Below, in pieces: positions 46,068 through 55,044 of a stretch of 64,000 nucleotides of DNA. The notes beneath the pieces were generated by a model. That model was not told the origin of the DNA. It did not search any database and saw only the letters and a list, made by a program, of their open reading frames with translations. The stretch covers positions 1,054,001 to 1,118,000 of the forward strand of contig NZ_CP027228.1 of NCBI RefSeq assembly GCF_002998925.1, given 5' to 3'. Numbering within the stretch: the stretch's first letter is position 1; every line of letters starts with the position of its first letter. The translations under genes were made by a program, and so were the position numbers. The stretch is from Mogibacterium diversum (GTDB lineage: Bacteria; Bacillota; Clostridia; Peptostreptococcales; Anaerovoracaceae).

Positions 46068-47036
46068 TTACACCACCGATACCTCGCCATTTTTATTTGC
46101 TTCAACCGTCACCGTATCATCTACAACCAACTTTCCGTCCTTGATAATGTAGATGTTATCACCCTTAACTATGCCCTTATCAACACGGCTACCGTCTGCA
46201 TTGAAATACTGCCAATCGTCATTGACCTTTACCCAACCAGTACACATAACACCGTCCTTATCAAAGTAGTAGTTCTTGCCGTTTATCTCCTGCAGTCCAT
46301 TTATGTATAGGCTACCATCAGAAGCAAGGTAGAACCATTTTCCGTTTATGTTTTGCCAACCAGTTACCATCTTGCAATAACTGTTGAAATAGTACCACTT
46401 GCCATCAATCTCGTTCCAACCCGTGACAGCATATCCACCGCTGTTGAAATAGTACCACTCGCCATCTATTTTCTGCCAACTATTTTTAGGATATGTGCCG
46501 TCTTTGTTCTTATACCACCAACCGTGATTATCCTGTATCCAACCATAAGATTGGAACTTCGGAACGACGAAACCTCTGATAAACCTACCATTAGTGGCAA
46601 TCTTACGATAACCTGTGCTGTGGTTGTTGTGTATATTAAACTCAAACACATTAATATATCTACTATCTGCTGATACGACAATTCCCACGTGGCTAGCACC
46701 CGTGGTGTTGTCACCTAGTCCGCTATCATTCCATGCGTATATGATCCAGTCACCCGCTGTTGGCACGTATGCGTCATTCTCTACCCAAATACCCATGTTT
46801 TTAGCTTTTGCTACAATTGTACCCACGTTAGCAGAACAAGGGTATACATCACCTACCCCGCACAAATAAGCTATAGCAGAGGCACACGTAGCGCAGAAAT
46901 TCGCAGTATAAGTCATTGCCCAACCATCGGGCTTATGTTTGTTAAATTCGTCAATCAGAGTTTTATGTGAACCCCCTTGAAAAGGCATCCCATTATATCT
47001 GATTGCCGTATTAATAATTTGTTCGCGAATTCCCAT
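46068..47036 (-). CDS. Phage endolysin with choline-binding-type repeats
   Basis: 322 residues. The N-terminal domain (about 1-160) is a CHAP/NlpC-P60-like hydrolase: catalytic Cys likely 48 in NFCATCASAIAYL, His116 in GASHVGIV, and an acidic partner after it. From residue about 165 there are six or seven GW-type repeats of roughly 20 residues (GWNEIDGKWYYFNS and similar), as in choline-binding cell-wall modules. A short tail ends EANKNGEVSVV. It cuts peptidoglycan at the end of infection; the holin gene upstream overlaps it by 26 bases. GAGGTG precedes the ATG. Confidence 0.9.
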   Translation of the reverse strand: MGIREQIINTAIRYNGMPFQGGSHKTLIDEFNKHKPDGWAMTYTANFCATCASAIAYLCGVGDVYPCSANVGTIVAKAKNMGIWVENDAYVPTAGDWIIYAWNDSGLGDNTTGASHVGIVVSADSRYINVFEFNIHNNHSTGYRKIATNGRFIRGFVVPKFQSYGWIQDNHGWWYKNKDGTYPKNSWQKIDGEWYYFNSGGYAVTGWNEIDGKWYYFNSYCKMVTGWQNINGKWFYLASDGSLYINGLQEINGKNYYFDKDGVMCTGWVKVNDDWQYFNADGSRVDKGIVKGDNIYIIKDGKLVVDDTVTVEANKNGEVSVV

Positions 47037-47469
47037 TATCTAGCACCTCTGTATTTTCTTCGTTTTTCTTTTCAACTAACATTTCAATACCCCTAGTTAT
47101 TGCATCGGGTATTGGAATCCCCATCAGTCCAGCATTTTCAACTATGGAAATCATTTCATTTGCTATAAATCCAATAATTACAGCGTTCTGAATATATGTT
47201 GTTCCGATTGTAACATCCATGCGATAAGCAAGGGCAACAATCAATAGCACCGTAAATTTGCGACACAAACCCTTGAATCCCGCACGTGATTCTAATGCAC
47301 CGTTTTCACTTTTCTTCGATTTCTTGAATACACCAGCGACAATCAGACCCGTGATGTAATCAGCACTTAACATGATAACTAGTGTAGCCATGCCCGTTGA
47401 CCAACCCCCATATAATGTGGCAATTGCTCCACCAATTACCCCCGTTGCTGTTAAAATACCTATCTTCAT
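47011..47469 (-). CDS. Phage holin
   Basis: 152 residues of the holin_4_1/toxin-secretion holin type: three hydrophobic segments (about 5-22, 25-48 and 75-110), the SADYITGLIVAGVFKKSKKS turn, and the GFIANEMISIVENAGLMGIP stretch, which is a family signature. It forms membrane lesions that let the endolysin out. It is placed directly before the lysin gene. Confidence 0.92.
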   Translation of the reverse strand: MKIGILTATGVIGGAIATLYGGWSTGMATLVIMLSADYITGLIVAGVFKKSKKSENGALESRAGFKGLCRKFTVLLIVALAYRMDVTIGTTYIQNAVIIGFIANEMISIVENAGLMGIPIPDAITRGIEMLVEKKNEENTEVLDNGNSRTNY

Positions 47470-47485
47470 TTAATTACCCCCTCAT

Positions 47486-48250
47486 CTAATTCCTATATGT
47501 AATTGCAATCTCAACCGTACAGTTTGCCCAATCTGATCCCGATACGATTGTTAGCACATCACCAATCATTATTGCCGATAAACCCCATTCGATGTACGCA
47601 CCCGAACCATAATTTATCATCGGATATGATAGAGGTAACACATAGTTCGCATAATGAACTGTGCCCGTGATAGATAATATTTTCGGTGTGCTTATCCCGA
47701 CACCCCCTATATAATTCAAACCCTTACGAATATTAACGCTTTTTGTAATATATTTGGTTTTCACCTCATCATTATCACCCTTTAATTTATCAGCAATCTC
47801 TTGTAACGGTATCTTGTTCAGATTCAACTTCGTTCCCGTTATATTAATACCGTTAAGTGTAACAGTTGCAAGGGTAAATTGATTTACGGATGATGTTCCG
47901 AAATCCTCGACCCTTCCCGATACCCCAGCACCTTTATTTACTCTGATATCAACATCCTCAACTCCACCCGTATTAGTATAGTGAAGGTAGATTGTATCGG
48001 TTCGTGAATTACCAACCGCACCATTTTCAATCGTAACGGATTTTGGATTCGTGATTCTGATGTGCCTACCATTAATTACAAGGTCACACGCTGGAATAAC
48101 AATCGTGTTGTTCGACCTAATTTCAAGCTGAACATCGTTCAGTATATAAGCACCATTACCAACAATACCCCTAATAAGTGATGCATCGTCTTGTGGTGTG
48201 ATGTGTCTTGTGCCACTAGCACCAGTAATTAACTTAACTTCATTAGCCAT
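47486..48250 (-). CDS. Phage tail fibre/receptor-binding-type protein
   Basis: 254 residues, beta-rich, no membrane segment. It starts VKLITGASGTRHITPQDDAS, as in many Firmicute phage proteins between the tail tip and lysis genes, and has PACDLVINGRHIRI and a NSRTDTIYLHYT segment. The position and fold suggest host recognition or baseplate decoration. It overlaps the tail protein upstream by eight bases. Confidence 0.65.
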   Translation of the reverse strand: MANEVKLITGASGTRHITPQDDASLIRGIVGNGAYILNDVQLEIRSNNTIVIPACDLVINGRHIRITNPKSVTIENGAVGNSRTDTIYLHYTNTGGVEDVDIRVNKGAGVSGRVEDFGTSSVNQFTLATVTLNGINITGTKLNLNKIPLQEIADKLKGDNDEVKTKYITKSVNIRKGLNYIGGVGISTPKILSITGTVHYANYVLPLSYPMINYGSGAYIEWGLSAIMIGDVLTIVSGSDWANCTVEIAITYRN

Positions 48251-49277
48251 TATGTACCTCTGTGAATTTATACGTTATAACTTCCTTATCTTGATTAACC
48301 TTGCGTATCAATTTACCTGTAATTTTAACGGACAAACGAACGCTAAATATCGGCTCGAATATATTTACTATATCCCCAATATCTAACTCGATTGAATCGT
48401 CATATGAATTGATTTCCGCTGTTGTGATATAACTTCCGTATTCTGATGCTACAAAATTAGCCATCAATTCATTGAACTTATTTGTTGCATCTGTAAGTAA
48501 ATTATCACTTGATGTATTCTCATATGTGATAACCCTAGCACCTTCATATATCGCATCCCTTGATGATAGATTCACACCACCGAGAGAACTTAGATATAAA
48601 ACTTCTCTCGCTTGTAATTCCCCCTTACCGAGTGCAATCATGAAGTTTGGATAATCACCCTTCTGTGTGATTGTTAGTGATATATGATCATAATCCTCTT
48701 TAGATAGTTCAACTTCTCTTGTTAGATTGTCGAGTTTGACAATTGAAAAGTGAATGCCATCATTTTCATGACGGAACATCATCTTTAATTTATATTTCTC
48801 GCATAAATCATTTAGTGCCTTACTCAATGTACAATATCTATCGAATTGATAACTTACTGTGATATTGCTTACATCATCGATAATCCAATAACTTGGCATG
48901 TAACAATCACGGAATAATTCCCGAATTACTGACCTCAAATCAGCGTTAACAGTATAGAAATCTCTACCACTTGGAACTATTACGATTTTGGTATCAAGGT
49001 ATCCACGGAATGTTAACCCCGATAATTCAATCGTTCTAGCTTGCTTATCAATCTTACGGTTTGTAACTAACCCCCCGTATTCTGTACCTTCGAGAAATAT
49101 GTATTGGTCAATCAACATCGGTAAATAAGGGTCATCACCCACATCATACGAACTGAGGAATGAGAAATCATTACCATCATCGATATCACAATCGAATGTT
49201 CCACGTTTTAAAACACCAGATTCTATGGGGTCATTCCCATTGTTGGCAAAATCCCACGCAGTATATATTAAGTCCAT
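48243..49277 (-). CDS. Phage tail-tip protein, Gp37-like
   Basis: 344 residues. The ITYKFTEVHNG end and the YDVGDDPYLPMLIDQYIFLE, GGLVTNRKID segments resemble siphovirus ReqiPepy6 Gp37-like tail proteins, which lie between Dit and the receptor-binding protein. It is likely the hub or Tal-like part of the tail tip. It overlaps the Dit gene by ten bases. Confidence 0.72.
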   Translation of the reverse strand: MDLIYTAWDFANNGNDPIESGVLKRGTFDCDIDDGNDFSFLSSYDVGDDPYLPMLIDQYIFLEGTEYGGLVTNRKIDKQARTIELSGLTFRGYLDTKIVIVPSGRDFYTVNADLRSVIRELFRDCYMPSYWIIDDVSNITVSYQFDRYCTLSKALNDLCEKYKLKMMFRHENDGIHFSIVKLDNLTREVELSKEDYDHISLTITQKGDYPNFMIALGKGELQAREVLYLSSLGGVNLSSRDAIYEGARVITYENTSSDNLLTDATNKFNELMANFVASEYGSYITTAEINSYDDSIELDIGDIVNIFEPIFSVRLSVKITGKLIRKVNQDKEVITYKFTEVHNG

Positions 49278-50191
49278 AGTGGTGAACCCCTTTCTTCACT
49301 TATCACAAGTGAGAATTTCAAACCTCTTGGAACTGTGATATTACAAGGTAATGTTAATTTTCTAAATACAGAAAAATACGAATCCTTCAACCTTCTTGAA
49401 AAAATATTTTCTTGATTTCCGTTAGACTTAAACAGCGTAACACTCTTATTTCTTGTACTCAGAAGAATATAATCACCTTCACTCAATCGCCCTGTTATAC
49501 CTTTTTTAAGACCGTTGAACATAATATATGGATTGTCGAATAATCCATACAGATATAACTCAACATGAGCGGTTGAATTGTTGGCAACGTTAACAAGTGA
49601 AGGGTGTATAGTTGATTCATAATCACCGCTACCACCGTAACCATAGTTATAACCACGTTTACCATTTCCGTTGTAATCTCGCCAAAAATCTTCAATATTT
49701 GCGTACAAATTCGGGTCATATTCGATAACAGTATCTTTGTACCAAATCCAATCATCCGATAAGAACGTGAATTCTAACTTGGTGTGGTAATCGTCTAGTA
49801 AATAATCGGTAAATTTGACCTCAACTAATCTAACTTCCGCATAACACTCACCGATTACCAAATATGATGTTGGATAGTATGAATTCATCATATCGAACTG
49901 ATTATCAACGAGATAACTCAATTTATTCAGTTCATTTCTGATACTTTCACAATCCACCGAATGCATTTTACAAGTAACGGTTTTTGTTCCACCTTTTCGC
50001 TTGAAATTTCTCTTTCCAACATCAGATTCATACTCATAAGCGAAATCACGGATTCCGTTCTTATCTAAAAAACACCAATAATTTTTACCATCAATCGATA
50101 GAGTTTGATTTCCAAACTCTATCGTATTGTTGGACTTCCCGAACGCTGGCACATTCGGCTTAAAATTACAAAAAGTCATTTTATCTAGCAT
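49268..50191 (-). CDS. Distal tail protein (Dit-like)
   Basis: 307 residues. The first 130 (MTFCNFKPNVPAFGKSNNT, RNFKRKGGTKTVTCKMHSVD) look like the N-terminal ring domain of SPP1 gp19.1/Dit, followed by a galectin-like second half. It joins the tail tube with the tip. Its place right after the tape measure protein fits. Confidence 0.78.
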   Translation of the reverse strand: MLDKMTFCNFKPNVPAFGKSNNTIEFGNQTLSIDGKNYWCFLDKNGIRDFAYEYESDVGKRNFKRKGGTKTVTCKMHSVDCESIRNELNKLSYLVDNQFDMMNSYYPTSYLVIGECYAEVRLVEVKFTDYLLDDYHTKLEFTFLSDDWIWYKDTVIEYDPNLYANIEDFWRDYNGNGKRGYNYGYGGSGDYESTIHPSLVNVANNSTAHVELYLYGLFDNPYIMFNGLKKGITGRLSEGDYILLSTRNKSVTLFKSNGNQENIFSRRLKDSYFSVFRKLTLPCNITVPRGLKFSLVISEERGSPLWT

Positions 50192-51953
50192 ATTTCTTGA
50201 TAAACCTTCCTAATTCTCTATCATCAGCCACGAAATTAACAGAATTGAACGCTTCTATAATCTTATCAACTAAAGTTGAATCAATTTTTTCGAGAATTTC
50301 GAGGATTCTCACAAGAATAACGTTGTTATTCTCCGAAACTGCATTTTTAATCATCGTCATAAGTGAATTTGTACCAACAACGGTTTCACTTCCAGCTTCA
50401 CCACCAGCCATGAAATTATTTGTTGCGGAATCATAACCAAATATCGTTGGTTTGTTCATGATCATACCGCCATCCATAGCCTTTTTGTACCAATCGATAC
50501 CGAATGATGGTGTACTTGGCGGAGATAAGCTAAATTTACCCTTAATCTTGATATGTGGTAATTTCAACTTCGGTAATTTCCAACTAAAGTTGAACACACT
50601 CTTGATTTTAGCTATCGCACTACGAACAATGTTATACGCACCGTTGAATACTGTGCTAAATACGTGTTTTACACCGTTTAAGGCTGTTGATACGACCGCT
50701 TTTATAAATCCGAGTTCAGCACCCAACGCACGAACGTAACCACGCACAATCGCCATTACTGCCGATTTAATACCGTTCCAACCAGCAACAAACACGTTCT
50801 TAACTGCATTTATTGCAGTTCTAACAGCACTCTTGACTTGCTCGAACGCTAGTTTCAATTCACCTACAAATTGTTTTCCCAAACCCTTAAATGGTTCAAC
50901 TAGCTTCAACAGAAGTTTACCGAGCGACCTCACAATCGCCATGATAATTGCTGGTAGATTCTCTAAAATAGCTTGAAGAACCATCATCGCACCTTGTAAT
51001 ATAGGCGGTATAAGTTTCTCAATTATACTTGGTAGTTGTGGGGCAAGCTTAGTTATAATCTGAGATATACCCTCAACTAATCTAGGTAACAACTTAGCTA
51101 ATCGGGGAATTAATTGATTCGCAACGTTTACTACAGAATCAACAAGATTATTCAGAAGTTTATCGAAATTCTGTGAAGGGTCTGCCATACCTGTTAAGAA
51201 GTTTATCCATGCACTCTTCATCTGTCCGATTGAACCTTGAATTGTGCTAGATGCTTCTTTTGCAGTTGTACCAGTAACACCCATCTTTGTTTGGATAACG
51301 TGAATAGCATCAACAACATCAGCATATGATGATATATCATAGTGAATTCCGCTTATCGCTTCGGCATCTCTTAATAACCTCTGCATTTCTTCACGAGTTC
51401 CACCATATCCAAGTTTGAGGTTGTCGAGCATGGTATAATTCTGTTTTGCGAATCCCTGATATGCGTTTTGAATATCACCTATCGCAGTACCCATCTTGTT
51501 GGCATTATCTGCCATATCGATAACCGCCATATTTGCTTTTTGTGCTACCTTTTTGGTATCACCATCAAGTGATTGTAATAGCGATGCACTAAATCCCGTA
51601 ACGGTTTTCATATAATCGTTGGCACTTAAACCAGCCGTTTTATATGCTTCATCTGCGTACCGCTTAACCGTTCCCGCTGAATCCTTAAATAAGGTTTCAA
51701 CACCCCCGACAAGCTGTTCATATTCCGCATAGCTTGCAATCGCTTTTTTACTTAACGCAATCAAACCCGTTGCAACCGCACCAAGTCCAATGAGTGCAAT
51801 TTTACCCATCTTCTTTGCGAAATTTCCGATTTTTTCGAACGCTTTACCGAACTTATCCGATGATTTCTCAGCTTCTTTTGTTGTTTTGTCAATTTCCTTG
51901 TTGGCATCTTCGTTTTTAATAACGATTTTTCCAATAAGTTTAAATAAATCCAA
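50181..51953 (-). CDS. Tail tape measure protein
   Basis: 590 residues, short for its class, predicting a short tail. The N-terminal third is coiled coil (NEDANKEIDKTTKEAEKSSD), then a hydrophobic stretch (GKIALIGLGAVATGLIALSK), then tape-measure domains with LKLGYGGTREEMQRLL, the common TMP signature. Another hydrophobic helical part lies about residues 290-370. The C-terminus has NKPTIFGYDSATNNFMAGGE, also typical. Confidence 0.93.
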   Translation of the reverse strand: MDLFKLIGKIVIKNEDANKEIDKTTKEAEKSSDKFGKAFEKIGNFAKKMGKIALIGLGAVATGLIALSKKAIASYAEYEQLVGGVETLFKDSAGTVKRYADEAYKTAGLSANDYMKTVTGFSASLLQSLDGDTKKVAQKANMAVIDMADNANKMGTAIGDIQNAYQGFAKQNYTMLDNLKLGYGGTREEMQRLLRDAEAISGIHYDISSYADVVDAIHVIQTKMGVTGTTAKEASSTIQGSIGQMKSAWINFLTGMADPSQNFDKLLNNLVDSVVNVANQLIPRLAKLLPRLVEGISQIITKLAPQLPSIIEKLIPPILQGAMMVLQAILENLPAIIMAIVRSLGKLLLKLVEPFKGLGKQFVGELKLAFEQVKSAVRTAINAVKNVFVAGWNGIKSAVMAIVRGYVRALGAELGFIKAVVSTALNGVKHVFSTVFNGAYNIVRSAIAKIKSVFNFSWKLPKLKLPHIKIKGKFSLSPPSTPSFGIDWYKKAMDGGMIMNKPTIFGYDSATNNFMAGGEAGSETVVGTNSLMTMIKNAVSENNNVILVRILEILEKIDSTLVDKIIEAFNSVNFVADDRELGRFIKKYAR

Positions 51954-51965
51954 TATCTCACCACC

Positions 51966-52660
51966 TTATTCGGGTTTGAAATTCTGCATCATTTCGAAAT
52001 TATCCGATATAGTTGCTTCAATCTCCGTATCACCCCATGATGCATTCACCAAATCTTCATTCGCTTCAGATTCAGCGAGGTAATCCGCCCACGATTGTTC
52101 ATGTATTTTATTAATCCAAACTTCCCATTGTAACGATTCTTTGTGTGATTTTAAGAATCTATCAATCCAATCGTTCAACATCCCGTTTGATATTATTTCG
52201 TCCAATAAAGAAAATGGACTTGAATATTCTCTGAATACCAAGTCCATAAAATGAATTTCATCTAGTTGAACAATTTTAAAGCAACCTTTGTAAAATCCTT
52301 GAATTCATCCTTTTTGATAAACTCAACGATGTATTCCGTGAACGTTACCATATCGAGTTCAGAAATCTCTTTCTTACTCTTACCGCTAACACGTGATAGA
52401 AGTGTGTAAATCTCATCTTCACACTTCGGTAAGTTGCCAATGATGACGTTAACCATCTCGATTGATACGGATAAGCCAACCGAATACATCAATGATTCGT
52501 TGTCTTTCGCTTTTCCCTTACCCTTCAAACCGTCTACAAGTTTTTCAATCGTTTTTGGTTCAAGCTGATTCTTAATCTCGTTCAAGCCAATCTTGTTGAT
52601 TATCTTAAACATGATAAACATATCACTTGATTTAAGCTGTTTGAACTCTATCGCCATCAT
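51966..52660 (-). CDS. Tail assembly chaperone, G-T fusion made by -1 frameshift
   Basis: Reading starts at 52660 in the G frame and, at the slippery TTTAAAA (52280-52274), can slip by -1 into the frame ending at 51966. The fusion would be about 231 residues: 129 from the first frame and 102 from the second. The second frame alone has a start ATG at 52247 but no good ribosome-binding site. Its sequence (LLDEIISNGMLNDWIDRFLK, WVW-like WINKIHEQSWADY) has the Trp-rich look of chaperone T domains. Such fusions help load the tail tube on the tape measure. Confidence 0.75.
52262..52660 (-). CDS. Tail assembly chaperone, G form
   Basis: 132 residues, unshifted product. MAIEFKQLKSSDMFIMFKII and SVGLSVSIEMVNVIIGNLPK recall the phage tail-assembly chaperone family between the tail tube and tape measure genes. 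GAGGTGA lies six bases before the ATG pair. The stop TAG comes four codons after the slippery site. Confidence 0.8.
   Translation of the reverse strand: MMAIEFKQLKSSDMFIMFKIINKIGLNEIKNQLEPKTIEKLVDGLKGKGKAKDNESLMYSVGLSVSIEMVNVIIGNLPKCEDEIYTLLSRVSGKSKKEISELDMVTFTEYIVEFIKKDEFKDFTKVALKLFN
52274..52280 (-). promoter_or_regulatory. Slippery heptamer for -1 frameshift
   Basis: Minus strand T-TTA-AAA in the zero frame (GCT TTA AAA TTG), a perfect X-XXY-YYZ site. Slipping gives TTT AAA ATT and enters the frame of the next reading frame. Confidence 0.78.
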
Positions 52661-52805
52661 TCTTCACCTCAACTTTTCTAATTAGCGATTCGGAATATTC
52701 CATAATCTCGTTATAACGTTCCTCATCAATATCGATAACATCACCAACGATATAATCTTCGTTGGTGTACTTATCCATGAATTCCCTTAAAATTTCAACC
52801 TTCAT
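52632..52805 (-). CDS. Small phage protein between tail tube and chaperone genes
   Basis: 57 residues (MKVEILREFMDKYTNEDYIV and on), acidic, no membrane helix. It begins 8 bases after the tail tube stop with AGGTGAG near its ATG, and its end overlaps the chaperone start by 29 bases. The KDKYTN-Y--GD---I-EERY pattern is common to short phage proteins at this place, but their job is unknown to me. Confidence 0.65.
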   Translation of the reverse strand: MKVEILREFMDKYTNEDYIVGDVIDIDEERYNEIMEYSESLIRKVEVKNDGDRVQTA

Positions 52806-52812
52806 CACTCAC

Positions 52813-53391
52813 CTACGCAGTCGTTTTTGGATAATAAATGTGATAAGGTAGTGTATCAAGGCTAGATGTTAAATCAGCATGGCACTCAAATTTGAGTTTC
52901 AACACCCCTTCTTCCTTATTTTTACCCTCTAGTTCGAATCCACTAGTGCATAGTGCGTTATCGAGTATAACAATGATGTTTTTACCCTCAAGATTCTTAC
53001 CAACGAACGCTATGTTCTCGAAATAATCATTCGCTTCGATTCTTGGTTTGGATTCAATCAAATCATAGGTATTATCCTGTGATGTTCCTTCCTTACCAAT
53101 CAATGCGGACTTGATCATATCCTTCTTAACTTCAACTAGATTGATTTCCATTGAAGCTTTCTCACCCGTCTTGATATTAAGCCCCTTAACAGCAACTAAC
53201 GCACCATCAACATCGATTGTGTGTCTATCGGGTTCAATATTGAGTTTAGAACCCTTCTGTGTAGCACCGATACAAGATTCTGCAAAATTCCACTTACCGC
53301 CAGCGTACTTTAACCCCTTGTGGATAGTTCCAGCACCAAACATTATTGATTTAGGTGTATCCGCTGTTGTGCCTGTGTAACCTTCCTTCAT
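52813..53391 (-). CDS. Major tail (tube) protein
   Basis: 192 residues. It has KYAGGKWNFAESCIGATQKG and the VDGALVAVKGLNIKTGEKAS segment, the pattern of beta-sandwich tail tube proteins of Firmicute siphoviruses (phi13/SPP1 gp17.1 type). The position after the tail completion proteins and before the chaperone fits. It is expected to be among the most abundant virion proteins. Confidence 0.8.
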   Translation of the reverse strand: MKEGYTGTTADTPKSIMFGAGTIHKGLKYAGGKWNFAESCIGATQKGSKLNIEPDRHTIDVDGALVAVKGLNIKTGEKASMEINLVEVKKDMIKSALIGKEGTSQDNTYDLIESKPRIEANDYFENIAFVGKNLEGKNIIVILDNALCTSGFELEGKNKEEGVLKLKFECHADLTSSLDTLPYHIYYPKTTA

Positions 53392-53768
53392 TATTCATCT
53401 CTCCATTCTGTAACATTAAGATTAACTTGTAATCTATAAATACCTTCTTCATCAGTTCTGATTGGAACTGAACTAGCGTATGATACCGCTATACCCGACC
53501 CATTCGGCAATATATCGGTTTTACCGTATTTACCAAAATATGAACGTATCTTTTCTTTTTCAGCTTCTAAACTAATCATTGAACGTGTACCAGTTCCCGT
53601 TAGAATAAATACGCTCTGAAGTTTACCATCTTCATCCATTGTTTCAGATTCGATATATTCCCCAACCCAAAAATTGTTGGTTAAATCCTTACTCCAATAG
53701 AGGTATTGATACCATATTCGGATTTCTTCCATACACCGATTAATATATCCTAGTGCATCACCCGTCAT
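53391..53768 (-). CDS. Tail terminator/completion-type phage protein
   Basis: 125 residues, directly before the tail tube gene; start and stop overlap its neighbours by one to four bases. Motifs are not decisive: ILTGTGTRSMISLEAEKEKI and YRLQVNLNVTEWRDE. In siphoviruses this slot usually holds the tail terminator. The call rests mainly on position. Confidence 0.6.
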   Translation of the reverse strand: MTGDALGYINRCMEEIRIWYQYLYWSKDLTNNFWVGEYIESETMDEDGKLQSVFILTGTGTRSMISLEAEKEKIRSYFGKYGKTDILPNGSGIAVSYASSVPIRTDEEGIYRLQVNLNVTEWRDE

Positions 53769-54172
53769 TTTAAATCTCCAAAAGCCTTTTCAGCCATCCT
53801 CTGAATCTTATTTTTCATACTCACGTAAGCTTTATGAAACGCTCTACTAGGTTTTTTACCCCTCGTTTTGTGCCATACTCCGTGTGAATCCTTATACATC
53901 CATGGTGATTTTCTGCCATTACCCTTAACCGCATACATACCCGTTCCGAATTCTTCCCATATAGCATTTTCAAGGTTCGAACCAACCGAGCATTCAAGAC
54001 CACTCTCATCGGTCACATGTTGCCATGAACCCTTGGTTTGCCCAGTATCAACTCTACTGTTACGTTTAACTTGTGATTCAAGTTCGCCCCCAGCTTCCTC
54101 TAGGAATGATATCGCTGTATCCTTCATGGCATCTTTAACCTTGAATGAATAATCTTCAAACTTACATGACAC
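53765..54172 (-). CDS. HK97 gp10-like head-tail joining protein
   Basis: 135 residues, basic. AGGELESQVKRNSRVDTGQTKGSWQ (in parts: VKRNSRVDTGQTKGSW) and IWEEFGTGMYA are signature blocks of the gp10/minor capsid family (RVDTG-L--S, EFGTG). It closes the head-tail interface. It overlaps both neighbours. Confidence 0.85.
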   Translation of the reverse strand: MSCKFEDYSFKVKDAMKDTAISFLEEAGGELESQVKRNSRVDTGQTKGSWQHVTDESGLECSVGSNLENAIWEEFGTGMYAVKGNGRKSPWMYKDSHGVWHKTRGKKPSRAFHKAYVSMKNKIQRMAEKAFGDLK

Positions 54173-54512
54173 TGTGCAAATCTCCTATATACTTCAAATA
54201 AACTTCAATATGTTGATGTAATCCCATAGGGTCATCGACAAGTAATATTTGAAAATCACCATAACCAGTTACACCACATTTCGTCACCCCGCTGTTGAAC
54301 ATCCATGCGTTATCAGCATAATCACATATGAACACGTGTGTTGATTCTTCAACCTTTGCATGAAACTTCGATAAATCAGCCGAACCGCTAATGTAATCAA
54401 GGAAACCCATGATTTTTTCGCCCTCTGAATTAGACGGTTCAACCTCTCCGATTTCGTTCTTATCGTGACTCAGCTTGTTGTAAACGGTTAATTCAACATT
54501 CCCACCAATCAT
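54162..54512 (-). CDS. Head closure-type phage protein
   Basis: 116 residues. ELTVYNKLSHDKNEIGEVE at the start and YGDFQILLVDDPMGLHQHIE near the end resemble the minor capsid/head closure proteins between connector and gp10. It touches the connector gene with no gap. Function by position and length. Confidence 0.65.
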   Translation of the reverse strand: MIGGNVELTVYNKLSHDKNEIGEVEPSNSEGEKIMGFLDYISGSADLSKFHAKVEESTHVFICDYADNAWMFNSGVTKCGVTGYGDFQILLVDDPMGLHQHIEVYLKYIGDLHSVM

Positions 54513-55034
54513 TTAAAACCTCGCTTTCATATATGGTTTTAAGAAACCAAGCAATGATACGGGATAACCCATTATTTGATTCTCCTTGTCGAGGTCAAAA
54601 TATGTAACCGAATGACGGGATAACGTTTCCGACTTGATACCAATCTTAGAACGATTGTTCATCTCCCACGCCATTAAGTTAATTACACCTTGTTTAATTG
54701 AAGCGGGGTATTCAACTTTAGTGACTACATTATGATTTACACTAAAAATAGACTTATCAATGATTGTTTTACCATCACTAATTGTAGTAACGGTGTACAA
54801 CCCATCGTTTACTGCGGAATTAGTAATTTGAACGGTGTCACCTTCCTTAATAAAAGGTGACGAACCGTTCAATGTATCATTCTCGCTAGATGCTATAAAT
54901 CTGACGTTCCTATTTTGGAAATTATTATTAGTGTATTTGCGAATTAACTGTTCAATACTATCGAGCTTCATTTGTAAACTATCAGTATTAACGTTTGGAT
55001 ATAGTCGTGTTATTTCTTCAATAGAAACTATCAT
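54513..55034 (-). CDS. Head-tail connector (adaptor) protein
   Basis: 173 residues. The first part (ITRLYPNVNTDSLQMKLDSI, EQLIRKYTNNNF) is the usual helical start of gp6/gp15-like adaptors. The middle holds an unusual beta stretch (GDTVQITNSAVNDGLYTVTT), and the end has IKQGVINLMAWEM. It binds under the portal. Confidence 0.75.
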   Translation of the reverse strand: MIVSIEEITRLYPNVNTDSLQMKLDSIEQLIRKYTNNNFQNRNVRFIASSENDTLNGSSPFIKEGDTVQITNSAVNDGLYTVTTISDGKTIIDKSIFSVNHNVVTKVEYPASIKQGVINLMAWEMNNRSKIGIKSETLSRHSVTYFDLDKENQIMGYPVSLLGFLKPYMKARF

Positions 55035-55044
55035 GATTTAACCT

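Noticed and set aside
51966..52247. Independent gene for the second chaperone frame.
   Set aside because: No ribosome-binding site before ATG 52247, and the frame is open upstream exactly to the slippery site; I list it as part of the fusion.
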